NCBI RefSeq assembly: GCF_002564045.1
Contig: NZ_PDJK01000002.1
Span: 62,001-126,000, forward strand
Length of the DNA stretch: 64,000 nucleotides
Direction: 5' to 3'
Source: Amycolatopsis sulphurea
Lineage (GTDB): Bacteria; Actinomycetota; Actinomycetes; Mycobacteriales; Pseudonocardiaceae
Position numbers and translations under genes: made by a program. Of the stretch, positions 8,084 through 16,740 are shown piece after piece (position 1 is the stretch's first letter; the number at the start of each line of letters is the position of its first letter). Below the pieces are notes generated by a model that was not told where the DNA came from, searched no databases, and saw only the letters and a program-made list of their open reading frames with translations.

Positions 8084-9243
8084 CCGGGCCCCCGGTTCCC
8101 GGCCAGGGTGATCACCAGGCCCTCGGCATCGGATTCCGCACCGGTGATCCGGCACGGGCGCAGGGTCTCCGGCAGGGCGACCAGCCGGCGGAACCCGTCC
8201 ACGGTGATCGCCAGATCGTCGTCCACCCGCGCCAGGTCCACTGCCGAGCCCCGCTCCAGCGGGATCGCCACACGCAGCCGGAAACCGTCGTCCACGGCCT
8301 GTACGCGCAGCAACGGGGTGACCGGTTTCCCGTTGCCGGACAAGGGATCCCGGCTCCCGTACAGCTCGTGCGCGAGCTGCCCGAGCGCGGCCGGGCCGAC
8401 CGGCTCGCCCGCCCGGTGTTCCACCAGCGCCAGCTCACCGGGCCGGATCCCGGCGTCCCGCAGTTCGCCGAGCACCGCGTCCTGCTGAGAGCGGCGCGTG
8501 CGCAGCCAGTTCGCCGCCGAGCCACGCCAGAACCCGGGCGCGGGCATCAGCCGGTTCACGATCAGCCCGTCCACCGCGATCCCGCGCAACGCCAGCGAAG
8601 TGAGCGTGCGGCGGGCCTCGGCGACCACGACCCGTTCCGGGGTGAGCACCAGCCGCACAGTCGTCACGGCCGGATCCGTGAGCAGCTCCCGCAGCGTGTC
8701 CAGGTGCGCGCCTAGCCGCCGCACCGAGTCCGCCATCCGACGGCGGCGTCCGCCGTGCACCCGGTTCAGGTAGCCGGAAATCGCCTCCGGCAGGGCGAGC
8801 AGCCGCAGTGTCTCCGCGGTGGGGCCGCAGTCGACCACCACGGTGTCCCACGGACCGTGGGTAGCCAGCCGGCGCACCTCGCCGAGCGCGAGCAGCTCGT
8901 CCACGCCAGGCAGAACGGTCAACTCCTCGGCGTCCAGCAGGTCCAAGCCGGCGCCGGCGAGCACAGTGTGCAGCTCACGACGCAGCTCGTGCCAGCTCCG
9001 GTCGGCAAGTGACCGCGAATCCACCTGCGCCGCCCAGAGCCCGGCCGGGCTCCCGTCGCCACGTACGTCGACTTCGGCCGGTTCGCTGCCCAGCTCGGCA
9101 CCGAAGGCGTCGCCGAGCGAATGCGCCGGATCGGTCGAGACGACCAGCGTCTTCCTGCCACGGACGGCGAGCGCGAGCGCGGTCGCCGCGGCGAGCGTGG
9201 TCTTCCCGACGCCCCCCTTGCCGGTGAACAGCAGGATGCGCAT
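8080..9243 (-). CDS. ArsA/Get3-type ATPase (Rv2184c-like)
   Basis: A 387-residue single-domain P-loop ATPase. The deviant Walker A GKGGVGKTT is at residues 9-17, switch I STDPAHSLGDAFG near residue 40, and VVVDCGPTAETLRLL near residue 145 forms Walker B/switch II. The C-terminal half has a small beta-rich domain typical of actinobacterial ArsA proteins. No CxxC or Cys triad for arsenite binding is evident, so oxyanion export is unlikely; a targeting or chaperone role is possible. It abuts the SRPBCC gene upstream (stop at 9244) and overlaps the CxxC gene downstream, giving a tight four-gene unit. Confidence 0.88.
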   Translation of the reverse strand: MRILLFTGKGGVGKTTLAAATALALAVRGRKTLVVSTDPAHSLGDAFGAELGSEPAEVDVRGDGSPAGLWAAQVDSRSLADRSWHELRRELHTVLAGAGLDLLDAEELTVLPGVDELLALGEVRRLATHGPWDTVVVDCGPTAETLRLLALPEAISGYLNRVHGGRRRRMADSVRRLGAHLDTLRELLTDPAVTTVRLVLTPERVVVAEARRTLTSLALRGIAVDGLIVNRLMPAPGFWRGSAANWLRTRRSQQDAVLGELRDAGIRPGELALVEHRAGEPVGPAALGQLAHELYGSRDPLSGNGKPVTPLLRVQAVDDGFRLRVAIPLERGSAVDLARVDDDLAITVDGFRRLVALPETLRPCRITGAESDAEGLVITLAGNRGPG

Positions 9244-9681
9244 CTAGCCCTCGGCCCGCCGCTTGAGCTCCTTGAGCGCGGTGTCCATCACCATCTTCTC
9301 CGCCTTGCGCCGCAGCAGCCCGATCATCGGCAGCGCCAGCTCGACCGACAGCGTGTAGGTGACCCGCGTACGCCCGCCGCCCAGCGGTTCGAGCGCGTAC
9401 CGGCCGTCCTGTGCCTTCTGCATCTGGCCCTTCACCAGGTGCCAGCTGACGCCGAGGCCGGAGGCGTCCCAGTCGTATTCGAGGGTGTACACGTCCTTGA
9501 TCGGACCGGCGTCCAGGGTCAGCTTGACCTGCTTCGCCCGGCCGTCGTCGCCGGTGCCCAGCACCTCGGTCTCCCGGACGGCCTTGGCCCACTCCGGGTA
9601 CGCGGGGAAATCGGCGATCACCGCCAGCACCCGCGCGGGCTCGGCGTCGACCTCGATGGACTGCGTGGACTGCTCGGCCAT
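9244..9681 (-). CDS. SRPBCC (START-like) lipid-binding protein, Rv2185c-like
   Basis: A 145-residue helix-grip fold protein. The N-terminal strand IEVDAEPARVLAVIADFPAYPEWAKAV is the standard START-like opening, and the C-terminal long helix (LPMIGLLRRKAEKMVMDTALKEL) closes the ligand cavity. Such proteins bind hydrophobic ligands and may carry or modify lipids. The gene abuts ArsA with no gap, the same order as Mtb Rv2185c-Rv2184c, which suggests that the ATPase and the lipid-binding protein act together. Confidence 0.85.
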   Translation of the reverse strand: MAEQSTQSIEVDAEPARVLAVIADFPAYPEWAKAVRETEVLGTGDDGRAKQVKLTLDAGPIKDVYTLEYDWDASGLGVSWHLVKGQMQKAQDGRYALEPLGGGRTRVTYTLSVELALPMIGLLRRKAEKMVMDTALKELKRRAEG

Positions 9682-9708
9682 GAGACGAAGGGTAGCCGGA
9701 CAGCCGGG

Positions 9709-10503
9709 TCACCAGCGCAGCACGTAGGGCTGCCCGGTCTCCTTGAAGTGACCGACGTTGCGGCATTCGGTGTGCCCGACCCGCCGCCGCGCGGCCAGTG
9801 GCTGGTGCACGTGCCCGAACAGCGACCAGCGCGGCTGCTGCCGCCGGATCAGCCGCAGCAGCGCCTGCGAACCCAGCTCGGACCGCCGGGCGATCACGTC
9901 GTAGGTCAGCTCCGGCACCGCAGGCGGGATGTGCGTGCACAGCACGTCGAGATCGGCCAGCCCGGCCACTGCCTCGTCGAACTCCTCGCGCACCCGCAGA
10001 TAGGGCCGCCAGGCCGCGCCCTTGCGCGGACGGGGGACGACGCCTTCGGGCAGTACTGCGCCACCGACGAAGCCGAAGCGCAGCCCGCCGATGACGGCCG
10101 CTTCGCCGTCGAGCACCTGTACCCCGGATCCGGTGAACTCCGGCCACAGCGCGGGCGCGTCGACGTTGCCGGGCGTGGCGTAGGTCGGCGCGGTCATCGC
10201 GGCGAACAACGCCGCGTACTGCTCGCGGATCGCCTCGTCCACCGCCGCGGCGGGGTCTGCCAACGTGGTCCAGAGCGTGCGGGAGTAGGCCACGGTGTCC
10301 TCACGGGTGCCTTCGCGGCGCAGCCGGGCGAACTCGCCCACCTTGTCCGCACCGAACAGCACGCCCATGATGCCCTTGTCGTGGTCGTGGTAATCCACGA
10401 AGTCCAGCAGGTCGCCGAGTACCACCAGGGCGTCCGCCCCGTCCCCCGCCCGCTTCAGCGCGTCGGCGTTGCCGTGCACGTCCGAAACGACGTGAACCCG
10501 CAC
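9709..10503 (-). CDS. Calcineurin-like metallophosphoesterase
   Basis: A 264-residue metal-dependent phosphoesterase. All five family blocks are present: DVHGN near residue 8, GDLLD near 30, GNVDAP near 113 in place of GNHD, CTHIPP near 193 and GHVHQP near 235. The substrate could be a cyclic nucleotide, phospholipid or protein; sequence does not decide. GTG start at 10503 with GGGAGG just upstream; the preceding SRPBCC gene ends 9 nt before, so it is in the same operon. Confidence 0.88.
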   Translation of the reverse strand: MRVHVVSDVHGNADALKRAGDGADALVVLGDLLDFVDYHDHDKGIMGVLFGADKVGEFARLRREGTREDTVAYSRTLWTTLADPAAAVDEAIREQYAALFAAMTAPTYATPGNVDAPALWPEFTGSGVQVLDGEAAVIGGLRFGFVGGAVLPEGVVPRPRKGAAWRPYLRVREEFDEAVAGLADLDVLCTHIPPAVPELTYDVIARRSELGSQALLRLIRRQQPRWSLFGHVHQPLAARRRVGHTECRNVGHFKETGQPYVLRW

Positions 10504-10512
10504 AAGACCTCC

Positions 10513-10941
10513 CTAGTCACCGGTGCCCGGCTCCCCGGTCCGGGGCGGCACACCCGGCTCGCGCCCGTCCTCGAGGATCTCCTTCAGCCCCAGTGCCACA
10601 TCTTTCGACGCGCGTGCCCGCCGGTCGATCTCGCGGCGCAGCTCGCGTGGGCGCAACGCACGCGGGGCACCGCCGGGACCGGCGGGCGTCGCGCGCAGGA
10701 AGTAGTGCAGCACGGTGCCGTCGAGCACGGGTTCCAGCCAGATCTCCATGGTACCGATCAACGCCCCCGTGACCGTCCAGCGCAGGCCCTTGTCCCCGCG
10801 GTCGGTGTAGACCTCGAGCACCAGGTCCGGCCAGTACCGCCGCCAGCACGCGGGGTCGGCGAACGCGGCGGCGAGCGTGCCCGGCGGCACGGCGATGAAC
10901 GTCTCGTCCACGAGGTCGAGCACAGGCGGTGCGGGAGTCAC
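10513..10941 (-). CDS. Second SRPBCC-family protein
   Basis: A 142-residue START-like protein opening with VDETFIAVPPGTLAAAFADP and a WRRYWPDLVLEVY segment typical of polyketide-cyclase-like SRPBCC folds, with a charged helical C-terminus (RRARASKDVALGLKEI). It starts with GTG at 10941 and heads the leftward operon that runs through phosphoesterase, SRPBCC, ArsA, CxxC protein and kinase. It is divergent from fadD15; the 111 nt between the two starts must hold both promoters. Confidence 0.8.
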   Translation of the reverse strand: MTPAPPVLDLVDETFIAVPPGTLAAAFADPACWRRYWPDLVLEVYTDRGDKGLRWTVTGALIGTMEIWLEPVLDGTVLHYFLRATPAGPGGAPRALRPRELRREIDRRARASKDVALGLKEILEDGREPGVPPRTGEPGTGD

Positions 10942-11052
10942 CGCGTCACGATGTCACGGTCCCGCCGACCAGCCGTGCCGGCATGGTCTTAAGGTCTCCG
11001 GCACGCTAAGTTGACCGGCGGGTAACCGCACGCGTCGAACACGGAGGTCCAC

Positions 11053-12849
11053 GTGCGCGAATACAGCGCCCCCACCGGCAAGCCGGTGACCGGCGACGAG
11101 AACCTGAGCGACGTCGTCTGGGCGAACGCCGAGCGGTTCTCCGACGTGGTGAGCTTCCGCAGGCAGGTCGAGGGCACCTGGCTGGACGTGACCGCGAAGG
11201 ACTTCTCCGACCAGGTCGCCGCAGTGGCCAAGGGACTGATCGCGGCCGGGATCGGGCCCGGCGACCGGGTCGGCCTGATGGCCAAGACCCGTTACGAGTG
11301 GACGCTGATCGACTTCGCCATCTGGGCGGCGGGCGCGGTCACCGTGCCGGTCTACGAGACCTCGTCGTCCGAGCAGGTGCACTGGATCCTGTCCGATTCC
11401 GGGGCGAAGGCCGTGGTGGTCGAGACCGCCGAGCACCGGGATTCGGTGGAACAGGTGCGCGGCCGGCTCGACGGGCTGGCGCAGACCTGGGTGATCGAAG
11501 GCGACGCCCCCGCGGTCGACGAGCTGACCGCGCTCGGCGCCGAGGTCTCCGACGAGGATCTGCGCACCCGCCGCCGGGGCGTGACCGCGGACGACATGGC
11601 CACCATCGTCTACACGTCGGGCACCACCGGGCGCCCCAAGGGCGCGGTGCTCACCCACCGCAATCTGCTGGCCGAGATCCACGCCGAGATGGAGGCCTTC
11701 CCCGAACTGCTGGGGCACGGCAACTCGTTGCTGTGCTTCCTCCCGCTGGCGCACATCCTCGCCCGCGCGATCTCCGTGTCCGCGCTGACCGCGCGGGTCA
11801 CCCTCGGGCACACGCCGGACGTCAAGAACCTCGTGCCGGACCTGGGCACGTTCCGTCCGACGTTCGTGGTCGCGGTGCCGCGCGTGTTCGAGAAGGTCTA
11901 CAACACCGCGAAGCAGACGGCGCACAGCAGCGGCAAGGGCAAGATCTTCGACGCCGCCGAAGCGACCGCGGTCGCCTACAGCGAAGCGCAGGAGCGCGGC
12001 GGCGTCGGCCTCAGCCTGCGAGCGAAGCACCTGGTGTTCGACAAGCTGGTGTACGGCAAGCTCCGCGCCGCGCTCGGGGGCCGGTGCGTCGCCGCGATCT
12101 CCGGCGGCGCCCCGCTCGGCGCGCGGCTGGCGCACTTCTTCCGCGGCGTCGGCGTGCCGGTGTTCGAGGGCTACGGCCTCACCGAGACGACCTCGGCGGC
12201 GAACGTGAACACCACCGGGGCGTTCCGCGTCGGCACCGTCGGGCGGCCGGTCTCGGGCACCTCGGTCCGCATCGCCGACGACGGCGAGATCCTGCTCAAG
12301 GGCGCCGTGGTCTTCGGCGAGTACCACAACAACCCGGCGGCCACCGCGGAAGCCCTCACCGACGGCTGGTTCCACACCGGTGATCTCGGCGCGCTCGACG
12401 AGGAGGGCTTCCTCCGGATCACCGGCCGCAAGAAGGAGATCATCGTGACCGCGGGCGGCAAGAACGTCGCCCCGTCCGGGCTCGAGGACAGCATCAAGGC
12501 CGCGCCGCTGATCAGCCAGGCGATGGTGGTCGGCGATCAGCGGCCGTTCATCGGCGCGCTGGTGACCGTGGACGAAGAGTACTTCCCGTCCTGGAAGAGC
12601 CGGCACGGCAAGCCCGCCGGGGCGACCGTCGCGGACCTGGCCCAGGACCCGGACCTGCGCGCCGAGATCCAGGCGGCGGTGGACGAGGCCAACAAGCACG
12701 TCTCACACGCCGAGGCGATCAAGAAGTTCACCGTACTGGCCAAGGACTTCACCGAAGCGGGCGGCGAGATCACGCCGAGCATGAAGCTGAAGCGGGGCGT
12801 GGTGAGCAAGCACTACGCGGCCGACATCGAGGCGCTCTACCAGAAGTAG
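11053..12849 (+). CDS. fadD15: Long-chain fatty acid-CoA ligase (FadD15-like)
   Basis: A 598-residue ANL-family acyl-CoA synthetase that activates fatty acids through an acyl-adenylate. The P-loop motif YTSGTTGRPKGAV is near residue 184, the adenylate motif YGLTETTSA near 376, the WFHTGDLG hinge region near 438, and the C-terminal lysine segment near 580. Full family length. GTG start at 11053 with GGAGG 6 nt upstream. Its position across from the ArsA/SRPBCC operon matches Mtb Rv2187, supporting a role of this block in lipid metabolism. Confidence 0.93.
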   Translation: MREYSAPTGKPVTGDENLSDVVWANAERFSDVVSFRRQVEGTWLDVTAKDFSDQVAAVAKGLIAAGIGPGDRVGLMAKTRYEWTLIDFAIWAAGAVTVPVYETSSSEQVHWILSDSGAKAVVVETAEHRDSVEQVRGRLDGLAQTWVIEGDAPAVDELTALGAEVSDEDLRTRRRGVTADDMATIVYTSGTTGRPKGAVLTHRNLLAEIHAEMEAFPELLGHGNSLLCFLPLAHILARAISVSALTARVTLGHTPDVKNLVPDLGTFRPTFVVAVPRVFEKVYNTAKQTAHSSGKGKIFDAAEATAVAYSEAQERGGVGLSLRAKHLVFDKLVYGKLRAALGGRCVAAISGGAPLGARLAHFFRGVGVPVFEGYGLTETTSAANVNTTGAFRVGTVGRPVSGTSVRIADDGEILLKGAVVFGEYHNNPAATAEALTDGWFHTGDLGALDEEGFLRITGRKKEIIVTAGGKNVAPSGLEDSIKAAPLISQAMVVGDQRPFIGALVTVDEEYFPSWKSRHGKPAGATVADLAQDPDLRAEIQAAVDEANKHVSHAEAIKKFTVLAKDFTEAGGEITPSMKLKRGVVSKHYAADIEALYQK

Positions 12850-12889
12850 GGCCCGGCTCGCCGCTCAACACACGCCGGCCCTGGTGCCT

Positions 12890-12932
12890 CCCGGCCAGGT
12901 CTGTGAAGGGGCCCTTCACAGACCTGGCCGGG
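12890..12932. terminator. 21-bp palindrome terminator built on a GTGAAGGGGCCCTTCAC core
   Basis: Arms 12890-12910 and 12912-12932 are exact reverse complements around one G. The inner 17 nt (12903-12919) is the same core as in the repeats at 6.6, 50 and 54 kb; the outer part (CCCGGCCAGGTCT) is local. It lies 41 nt after fadD15 at a convergent junction and can terminate in either direction. Confidence 0.85.
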
Positions 12933-12933
12933 A

Positions 12934-12964
12934 CACCGCGGCGGCCGGTCCTGCCGCCGCGGTG
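12934..12964 (-). terminator. Hairpin terminator after the YbjQ-like gene
   Basis: A 12-bp perfect stem (CACCGCGGCGGC at 12934-12945 with 12953-12964) and 7-nt loop, ending 5 nt from the stop of the leftward gene at 12970. It stands directly beside the palindrome at 12890-12932. Confidence 0.75.
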
Positions 12965-12969
12965 CCGGG

Positions 12970-13440
12970 TCACTGCTGCGGGGCCTGGAACTGCTGCTGC
13001 GCCGGGGGCTGCTGCGCCTGCTGGTGCTGCGGGGCCTGCTGCGGCGGGTGCGGCTGCTGCGGGGCGCCGTCGGGCACCACGTACACCGCCGTGCCGTACG
13101 CGGCGATTTCACTGGCGCTCTGGGCGATTTCGTTGCAGTCGAAGCGCAACGCGAGCACCGCATTGGCGCCCTGCTGCACGGCTTCCTGCGAAAGCCGGAA
13201 GAGAGCTTCGTTCCGGGAGTCCGCCAGCAGCTTGGACAGGCCCTTCAGCTCACCGCCCGCCATCGACTTGAAGCCGGCGCCGATGTTGGAGAACAGGTTG
13301 CGGCTGCGCACGGTAAGGCCGAACACTTCGCCGAACACACGGACCACCCGGAAGCCGGGCAAATCGTTCATCGTGGACAGCATGACCGGGAACTGCTGGT
13401 ACGTCGGCTGCTGCGGTGCTGGTGGCGCGGGTTGAGTCAT
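12970..13440 (-). CDS. YbjQ/UPF0145-like domain protein with Gln/Pro-rich tail
   Basis: A 156-residue protein. Residues 15-120 match the YbjQ-type (heavy-metal-binding-like) domain: VMLSTMNDLPGFRVVRVFGEVFG, then NIGAGFKSMAGGEL and a QEAVQQGANAVLALRFD segment. The last 30 residues are almost only Gln, Pro, Ala and His, a low-complexity tail that mirrors the short Pro-rich N-terminus. Family members are pentameric and of unclear function. A single-gene leftward unit with its own terminator. Confidence 0.82.
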   Translation of the reverse strand: MTQPAPPAPQQPTYQQFPVMLSTMNDLPGFRVVRVFGEVFGLTVRSRNLFSNIGAGFKSMAGGELKGLSKLLADSRNEALFRLSQEAVQQGANAVLALRFDCNEIAQSASEIAAYGTAVYVVPDGAPQQPHPPQQAPQHQQAQQPPAQQQFQAPQQ

Positions 13441-13470
13441 GCCGCGGATCGTAACCGCGCGCGGACGCGC

Positions 13471-14577
13471 TCACGGGTTGATTCGGCAATCCCAGTCGAG
13501 GTGATGTTCGTAGAGCCACCCACGGTCCTCGCCCACGTCCTGCCCGGCGCTCGCCGCCACCAGTTTCTCCACCCGGGCGCGGCGGCGGCCCTCGTAGACG
13601 GCGAACGCGGCCGCCGGGTCCGGCAGGTCCCGCAGGCACATACCGAGCACCACCGCGTCTTCGAGGGCCATCGAAGCGCCCTGCCCCGCCGCCGGGGACG
13701 CAGCGTGCGCGGAATCCCCCGCCAGCACCATCGTCGAAGTCGACCACCGGCGGGTTTCCGGGAGATCGTAGGAATGCCCGCCATACACTTCGTCCCCGGT
13801 CGCGGCGATGATCTCCGCGCACGGCAACGGGTCTCCGGCGAACGCCGCACCGGCGAACTCGCGCCAGCCGGCCGGGGTGACCGCGGCGAGTTCCGCGCGG
13901 GGACGTTCGACGTCCGGGATCCGGGCGAACCAGAAGGTCGCCCCGTCGGGCGCGGTGGTGAAGCCGAAGGCAGCGCGGGTACCGCGGATCATCCGGTAAA
14001 TCCCGGGCGCGGAAGGCAGACCTTGCGCACGGGTGTAGCCGTAGACAACGGTCAGCCCGGTGAACCGCGGGGATCCGGCGGCGGGGTCGATCAGCTTCCG
14101 GACCACCGAGTGCAGCCCATCCGCGCCGATCAGGACGGCCCCGGATGCGGTGACGCCGTCGGCGAAGGTCGCGGTCACCCCGTGCTTTCCGGAGGCCACT
14201 GAGACCAGCCGCCTGCCGTGCTCGAAGGCAATGCCCCGGCGCTGCGCCTCGGTTTGGAGCGCGCGGTAGCAGGCGGCCCTGGTCAGCGTGCGTGGACCGG
14301 CCAGGCCCTCGGTGTCGAACTGACGGGTGCTCACCGTGGCGCCGTCCGGGCCGACCAGCTCGACCCCGAGCGCGGCGAACGAGGATTCGACCACCGGACC
14401 GTCGGCGCCGATCGCCCGCAGGGCGTCCATCCCGTTGTGCATCACGGTGAGGAAGGCGCCGGCGTCCGCGCCTCCGGTAGGACGTGCCTCGAAGACCACC
14501 GGTTCGTGGCCGGCGCGCTGCAGCGCCATCGCCGTGACCGTGCCCGCGATACCGCCGCCCGCGACGAGAACCCGCAT
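13471..14577 (-). CDS. FAD-dependent aromatic-type monooxygenase
   Basis: A 368-residue flavoprotein of the PHBH-like group A family. The dinucleotide-binding GGGIAGTVTAMAL loop is at residues 7-19, the GADGLHSVVR (DG) motif near 155, and the LAGDSAHAASPAAGQGASMALEDA region near 280 is the GD motif with FAD ribityl contacts, quoted here in part. The ATG at 14577 has GAGG at proper spacing; a GTG one codon upstream is possible. The substrate is unknown. It could serve catabolism or a tailoring step, but no biosynthetic cluster surrounds it. Confidence 0.87.
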   Translation of the reverse strand: MRVLVAGGGIAGTVTAMALQRAGHEPVVFEARPTGGADAGAFLTVMHNGMDALRAIGADGPVVESSFAALGVELVGPDGATVSTRQFDTEGLAGPRTLTRAACYRALQTEAQRRGIAFEHGRRLVSVASGKHGVTATFADGVTASGAVLIGADGLHSVVRKLIDPAAGSPRFTGLTVVYGYTRAQGLPSAPGIYRMIRGTRAAFGFTTAPDGATFWFARIPDVERPRAELAAVTPAGWREFAGAAFAGDPLPCAEIIAATGDEVYGGHSYDLPETRRWSTSTMVLAGDSAHAASPAAGQGASMALEDAVVLGMCLRDLPDPAAAFAVYEGRRRARVEKLVAASAGQDVGEDRGWLYEHHLDWDCRINP

Positions 14578-14598
14578 CACGCCCCCTCGAAAACGATC

Positions 14599-14632
14599 GT
14601 GCCGCCGCCACCGTAGCGGGTGGCGGCGGCAC
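14599..14632 (-). terminator. Hairpin terminator after the aminotransferase gene
   Basis: Perfect 14-bp stem (GTGCCGCCGCCACC at 14599-14612 with 14619-14632), 6-nt loop, 12 nt beyond the stop at 14645 in the leftward direction. It separates the aminotransferase from the monooxygenase gene. Confidence 0.8.
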
Positions 14633-14644
14633 GGGTGAAGCCGT

Positions 14645-15889
14645 TCAGCCGCGCTCGGCGACCGCGAGCCGCAGGCAGACCGCGAGGGCGCGCACGGCCT
14701 CCTCGACCTCCGCAGGCTCGGGGAACGACGGGGCGATCCGGATGGTCGAGTCGGCCGGGTCGTCGCCGTGCGGATGGGTGGCCCCGGCCGGGGTCAGCGC
14801 GACCCCCGCCGCCTTGGCCAGCCGCACGATCTCCTTCGCGGTGCCCTCGGGCGCGGTCAGCGAGACGAAGTACCCGCCGGCCGGCTTGGTCCAGCTGGCC
14901 AGCCCGCTGCCGCCCAGCTCCTCGGTCAGGATCCGGTCCACCGCGGCGAACTTGGGCGCCAGGATCTCCGCGTGCTTGCGCATGTGCGCGCGCAGGCCCT
15001 CGGTGTCGGAGAGGAAGAGCGCGTGGCGCAGGTGGTTGACCTTGTCCGGGCCGATGGTGCGCTTGCCGATCAGGCCGAGCCACCACGCGATGTTCGCCTC
15101 GGACGAGCCGAAGAAACCGACCCCGGCCCCGGCGAGGGTGATCTTCGAGGTGGAGCCGAACACGAACGCGCGGTCCGGGTTCCCGGCCTCCGCGCAGAGC
15201 GCGAGCAGGTCGGCCAGCTCGGGCTCGGCCTCGGTGAGGTGGTGCACCGCGTACGCGTTGTCCCAGAAGATCCGGAAGTCCGGCGCCGCCGTCGGCATCG
15301 CGGCCAGCCGGCGGACGGTCTCGCCGGAGAAGGTGACCCCGGTCGGGTTGGAGTACTTGGGCACGCACCAGATGCCCTTGATCCCGGCATCCGCCGCGGC
15401 CAGCCGCTCGACCTCGGCCAGGTCCGGGCCGGTCTCGGTGATCGCGACCGGGATCAGCTCGATGCCGAACCGGGCGGCGAGGTTGAAGTGCCGGTCGTAG
15501 CCGGGCACCGGGCACAGCATCGCCACGCGCGGCTCGTCGGCCCACCGGCGCTGCCCGCCGGGCAAGGTGGACAGCATCGCCTGGGCGACCGCGTCGTGCA
15601 TCAGCTCCAGGCTCGAGTTCCCGGCCGCGAGCAGCTGCTCCACCGGCACCTGCAGCGCGTCCGCGAAGATCCGGCGCAGCTCGGGCAGGCCCTTGAGCCC
15701 GCCGTAGTTGCGGGTATCCGACCCGTCCTCGGCGCGGTACTCGCCGCGGGGCAGGCTGAGCAGCTCCGCGGAGAGGTCGAGCTGGCGGGGCGCGGGCTTG
15801 CCACGGGTGATGTCCAGGGAGAGGCCGCGGTCGACGAGCGCCGCGTATGCGCGGCGGGCGGAGTCGACGTCGACGGAAGCTGTGGTCAT
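14645..15889 (-). CDS. PLP aminotransferase of the Rv3722c (aspartate aminotransferase, Ic-like) family
   Basis: A 414-residue fold-type I aminotransferase. The N-terminus shows LDITRGKPAPRQLDLS and NYGGLKGLPELR; the Asn of WDNAYAVHHL (near residue 215) and the Schiff-base lysine in STSKITLAGAGVGFF (near 255) mark the PLP site. This arrangement is that of M. tuberculosis Rv3722c, shown to be the main aspartate aminotransferase there, rather than of the classic AspC. ATG start at 15889. A strong terminator follows, so it is monocistronic. Confidence 0.88.
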   Translation of the reverse strand: MTTASVDVDSARRAYAALVDRGLSLDITRGKPAPRQLDLSAELLSLPRGEYRAEDGSDTRNYGGLKGLPELRRIFADALQVPVEQLLAAGNSSLELMHDAVAQAMLSTLPGGQRRWADEPRVAMLCPVPGYDRHFNLAARFGIELIPVAITETGPDLAEVERLAAADAGIKGIWCVPKYSNPTGVTFSGETVRRLAAMPTAAPDFRIFWDNAYAVHHLTEAEPELADLLALCAEAGNPDRAFVFGSTSKITLAGAGVGFFGSSEANIAWWLGLIGKRTIGPDKVNHLRHALFLSDTEGLRAHMRKHAEILAPKFAAVDRILTEELGGSGLASWTKPAGGYFVSLTAPEGTAKEIVRLAKAAGVALTPAGATHPHGDDPADSTIRIAPSFPEPAEVEEAVRALAVCLRLAVAERG

Positions 15890-15948
15890 GCCTCCACGCT
15901 AAACCGCTCGGCAAAGCGGTTTCGGACAGGGTGGGCTAGCGTGGGCGG

Positions 15949-16428
15949 GTGCGGTACGTAGTGCATGCGGATCTGCGGCAGTTCTCCTTGCGGGACACCA
16001 GTGCCTGGCGACCCGGCGACGGCGGCTGGACCGACGAGGCGGTGACCTCGCACCGGATCGCGGTGGAACCCTCGGCACTGTCCGTGGCGACCGCGCGCTC
16101 CGATCTGGTCGAGGTCGAGGTGTCCGCGCACCCCGGCCCGCCCCCGGTGCTGCCCGGCGCGGAGCACGTGGTCGAGGCCGACCTGGCCGTCCCCGGCGGC
16201 ACCCTGACCCTGATCGGTCCGGCCGATTACCCGGACCGATCCCGCCCGCTGCCGCTGCCGCCCGGCCGTTACCGGGTCCGAGTGTCCTATGTGGAGGGTG
16301 AACCGCCGGAGGGGTGGCACGAGCACGAGTTCGGCGCGCACCTGCGCTACGTGCTGGACCTGTGGCCGGCCGCGGAACCGGCCCCGGTGACGGTCCTGCG
16401 CGCCGGGGCACCGATCTGGGACGGCTGA
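15949..16428 (+). CDS. Conserved hypothetical protein
   Basis: A 159-residue soluble protein, GTG start at 15949, divergent from the aminotransferase with 59 nt between. It begins MRYVVHADLRQFSLRDTSAW and alternates short predicted strands (VATARSDLVEVEVSAH, GRYRVRVSYVEGE) with Pro-rich turns, ending in an LDLWPAAEPAPVTVL strand. The predicted all-beta character and coding bias support a real gene; no known family was recognised. Confidence 0.7.
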   Translation: MRYVVHADLRQFSLRDTSAWRPGDGGWTDEAVTSHRIAVEPSALSVATARSDLVEVEVSAHPGPPPVLPGAEHVVEADLAVPGGTLTLIGPADYPDRSRPLPLPPGRYRVRVSYVEGEPPEGWHEHEFGAHLRYVLDLWPAAEPAPVTVLRAGAPIWDG

Positions 16429-16740
16429 TACCGCCCTGTGGCTGGGGACGACCGATCCGGACGTCTGGTGTTATGGCCGGTCTTCCGCACCGAGGCGAGG
16501 GCATTGGTTCGTCCCGCGCAAGCGGCGGCCGGCTGGTGACCCTCCACAGAGAACACACCGCCTGCTCCGGGTTCGGCGACCGACCACGCCGGGAAACGCC
16601 CTGTGCCGGTTCACCTGTACCACGCGCTGGATGATCCGACGACTGGCTTGCTCGGCAGCGACTCCCCCGGTCGGGCGACCAGCCCACCCGCGGCAGCGCG
16701 ACCAGCCCATCCCGGCGACACGACCAGACGCCCGACCGGC
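16429..16740. other. 312-nt gap between two convergent genes with a distant inverted repeat
   Basis: No convincing gene. Just beyond the pat stop an 11-bp inverted repeat CCGGTCGGGCG (16667-16677) and CGCCCGACCGG (16729-16739) encloses three imperfect copies of a GCGACCAGCCC-like string. It may form a long hairpin acting as a terminator. The rest shows nothing recognisable. Confidence 0.5.

Noticed and set aside
8080..9243. Arsenite efflux ATPase
   Set aside because: No Cys metal-site, no arsB/arsR neighbours; gene order is that of the Rv2184c block.
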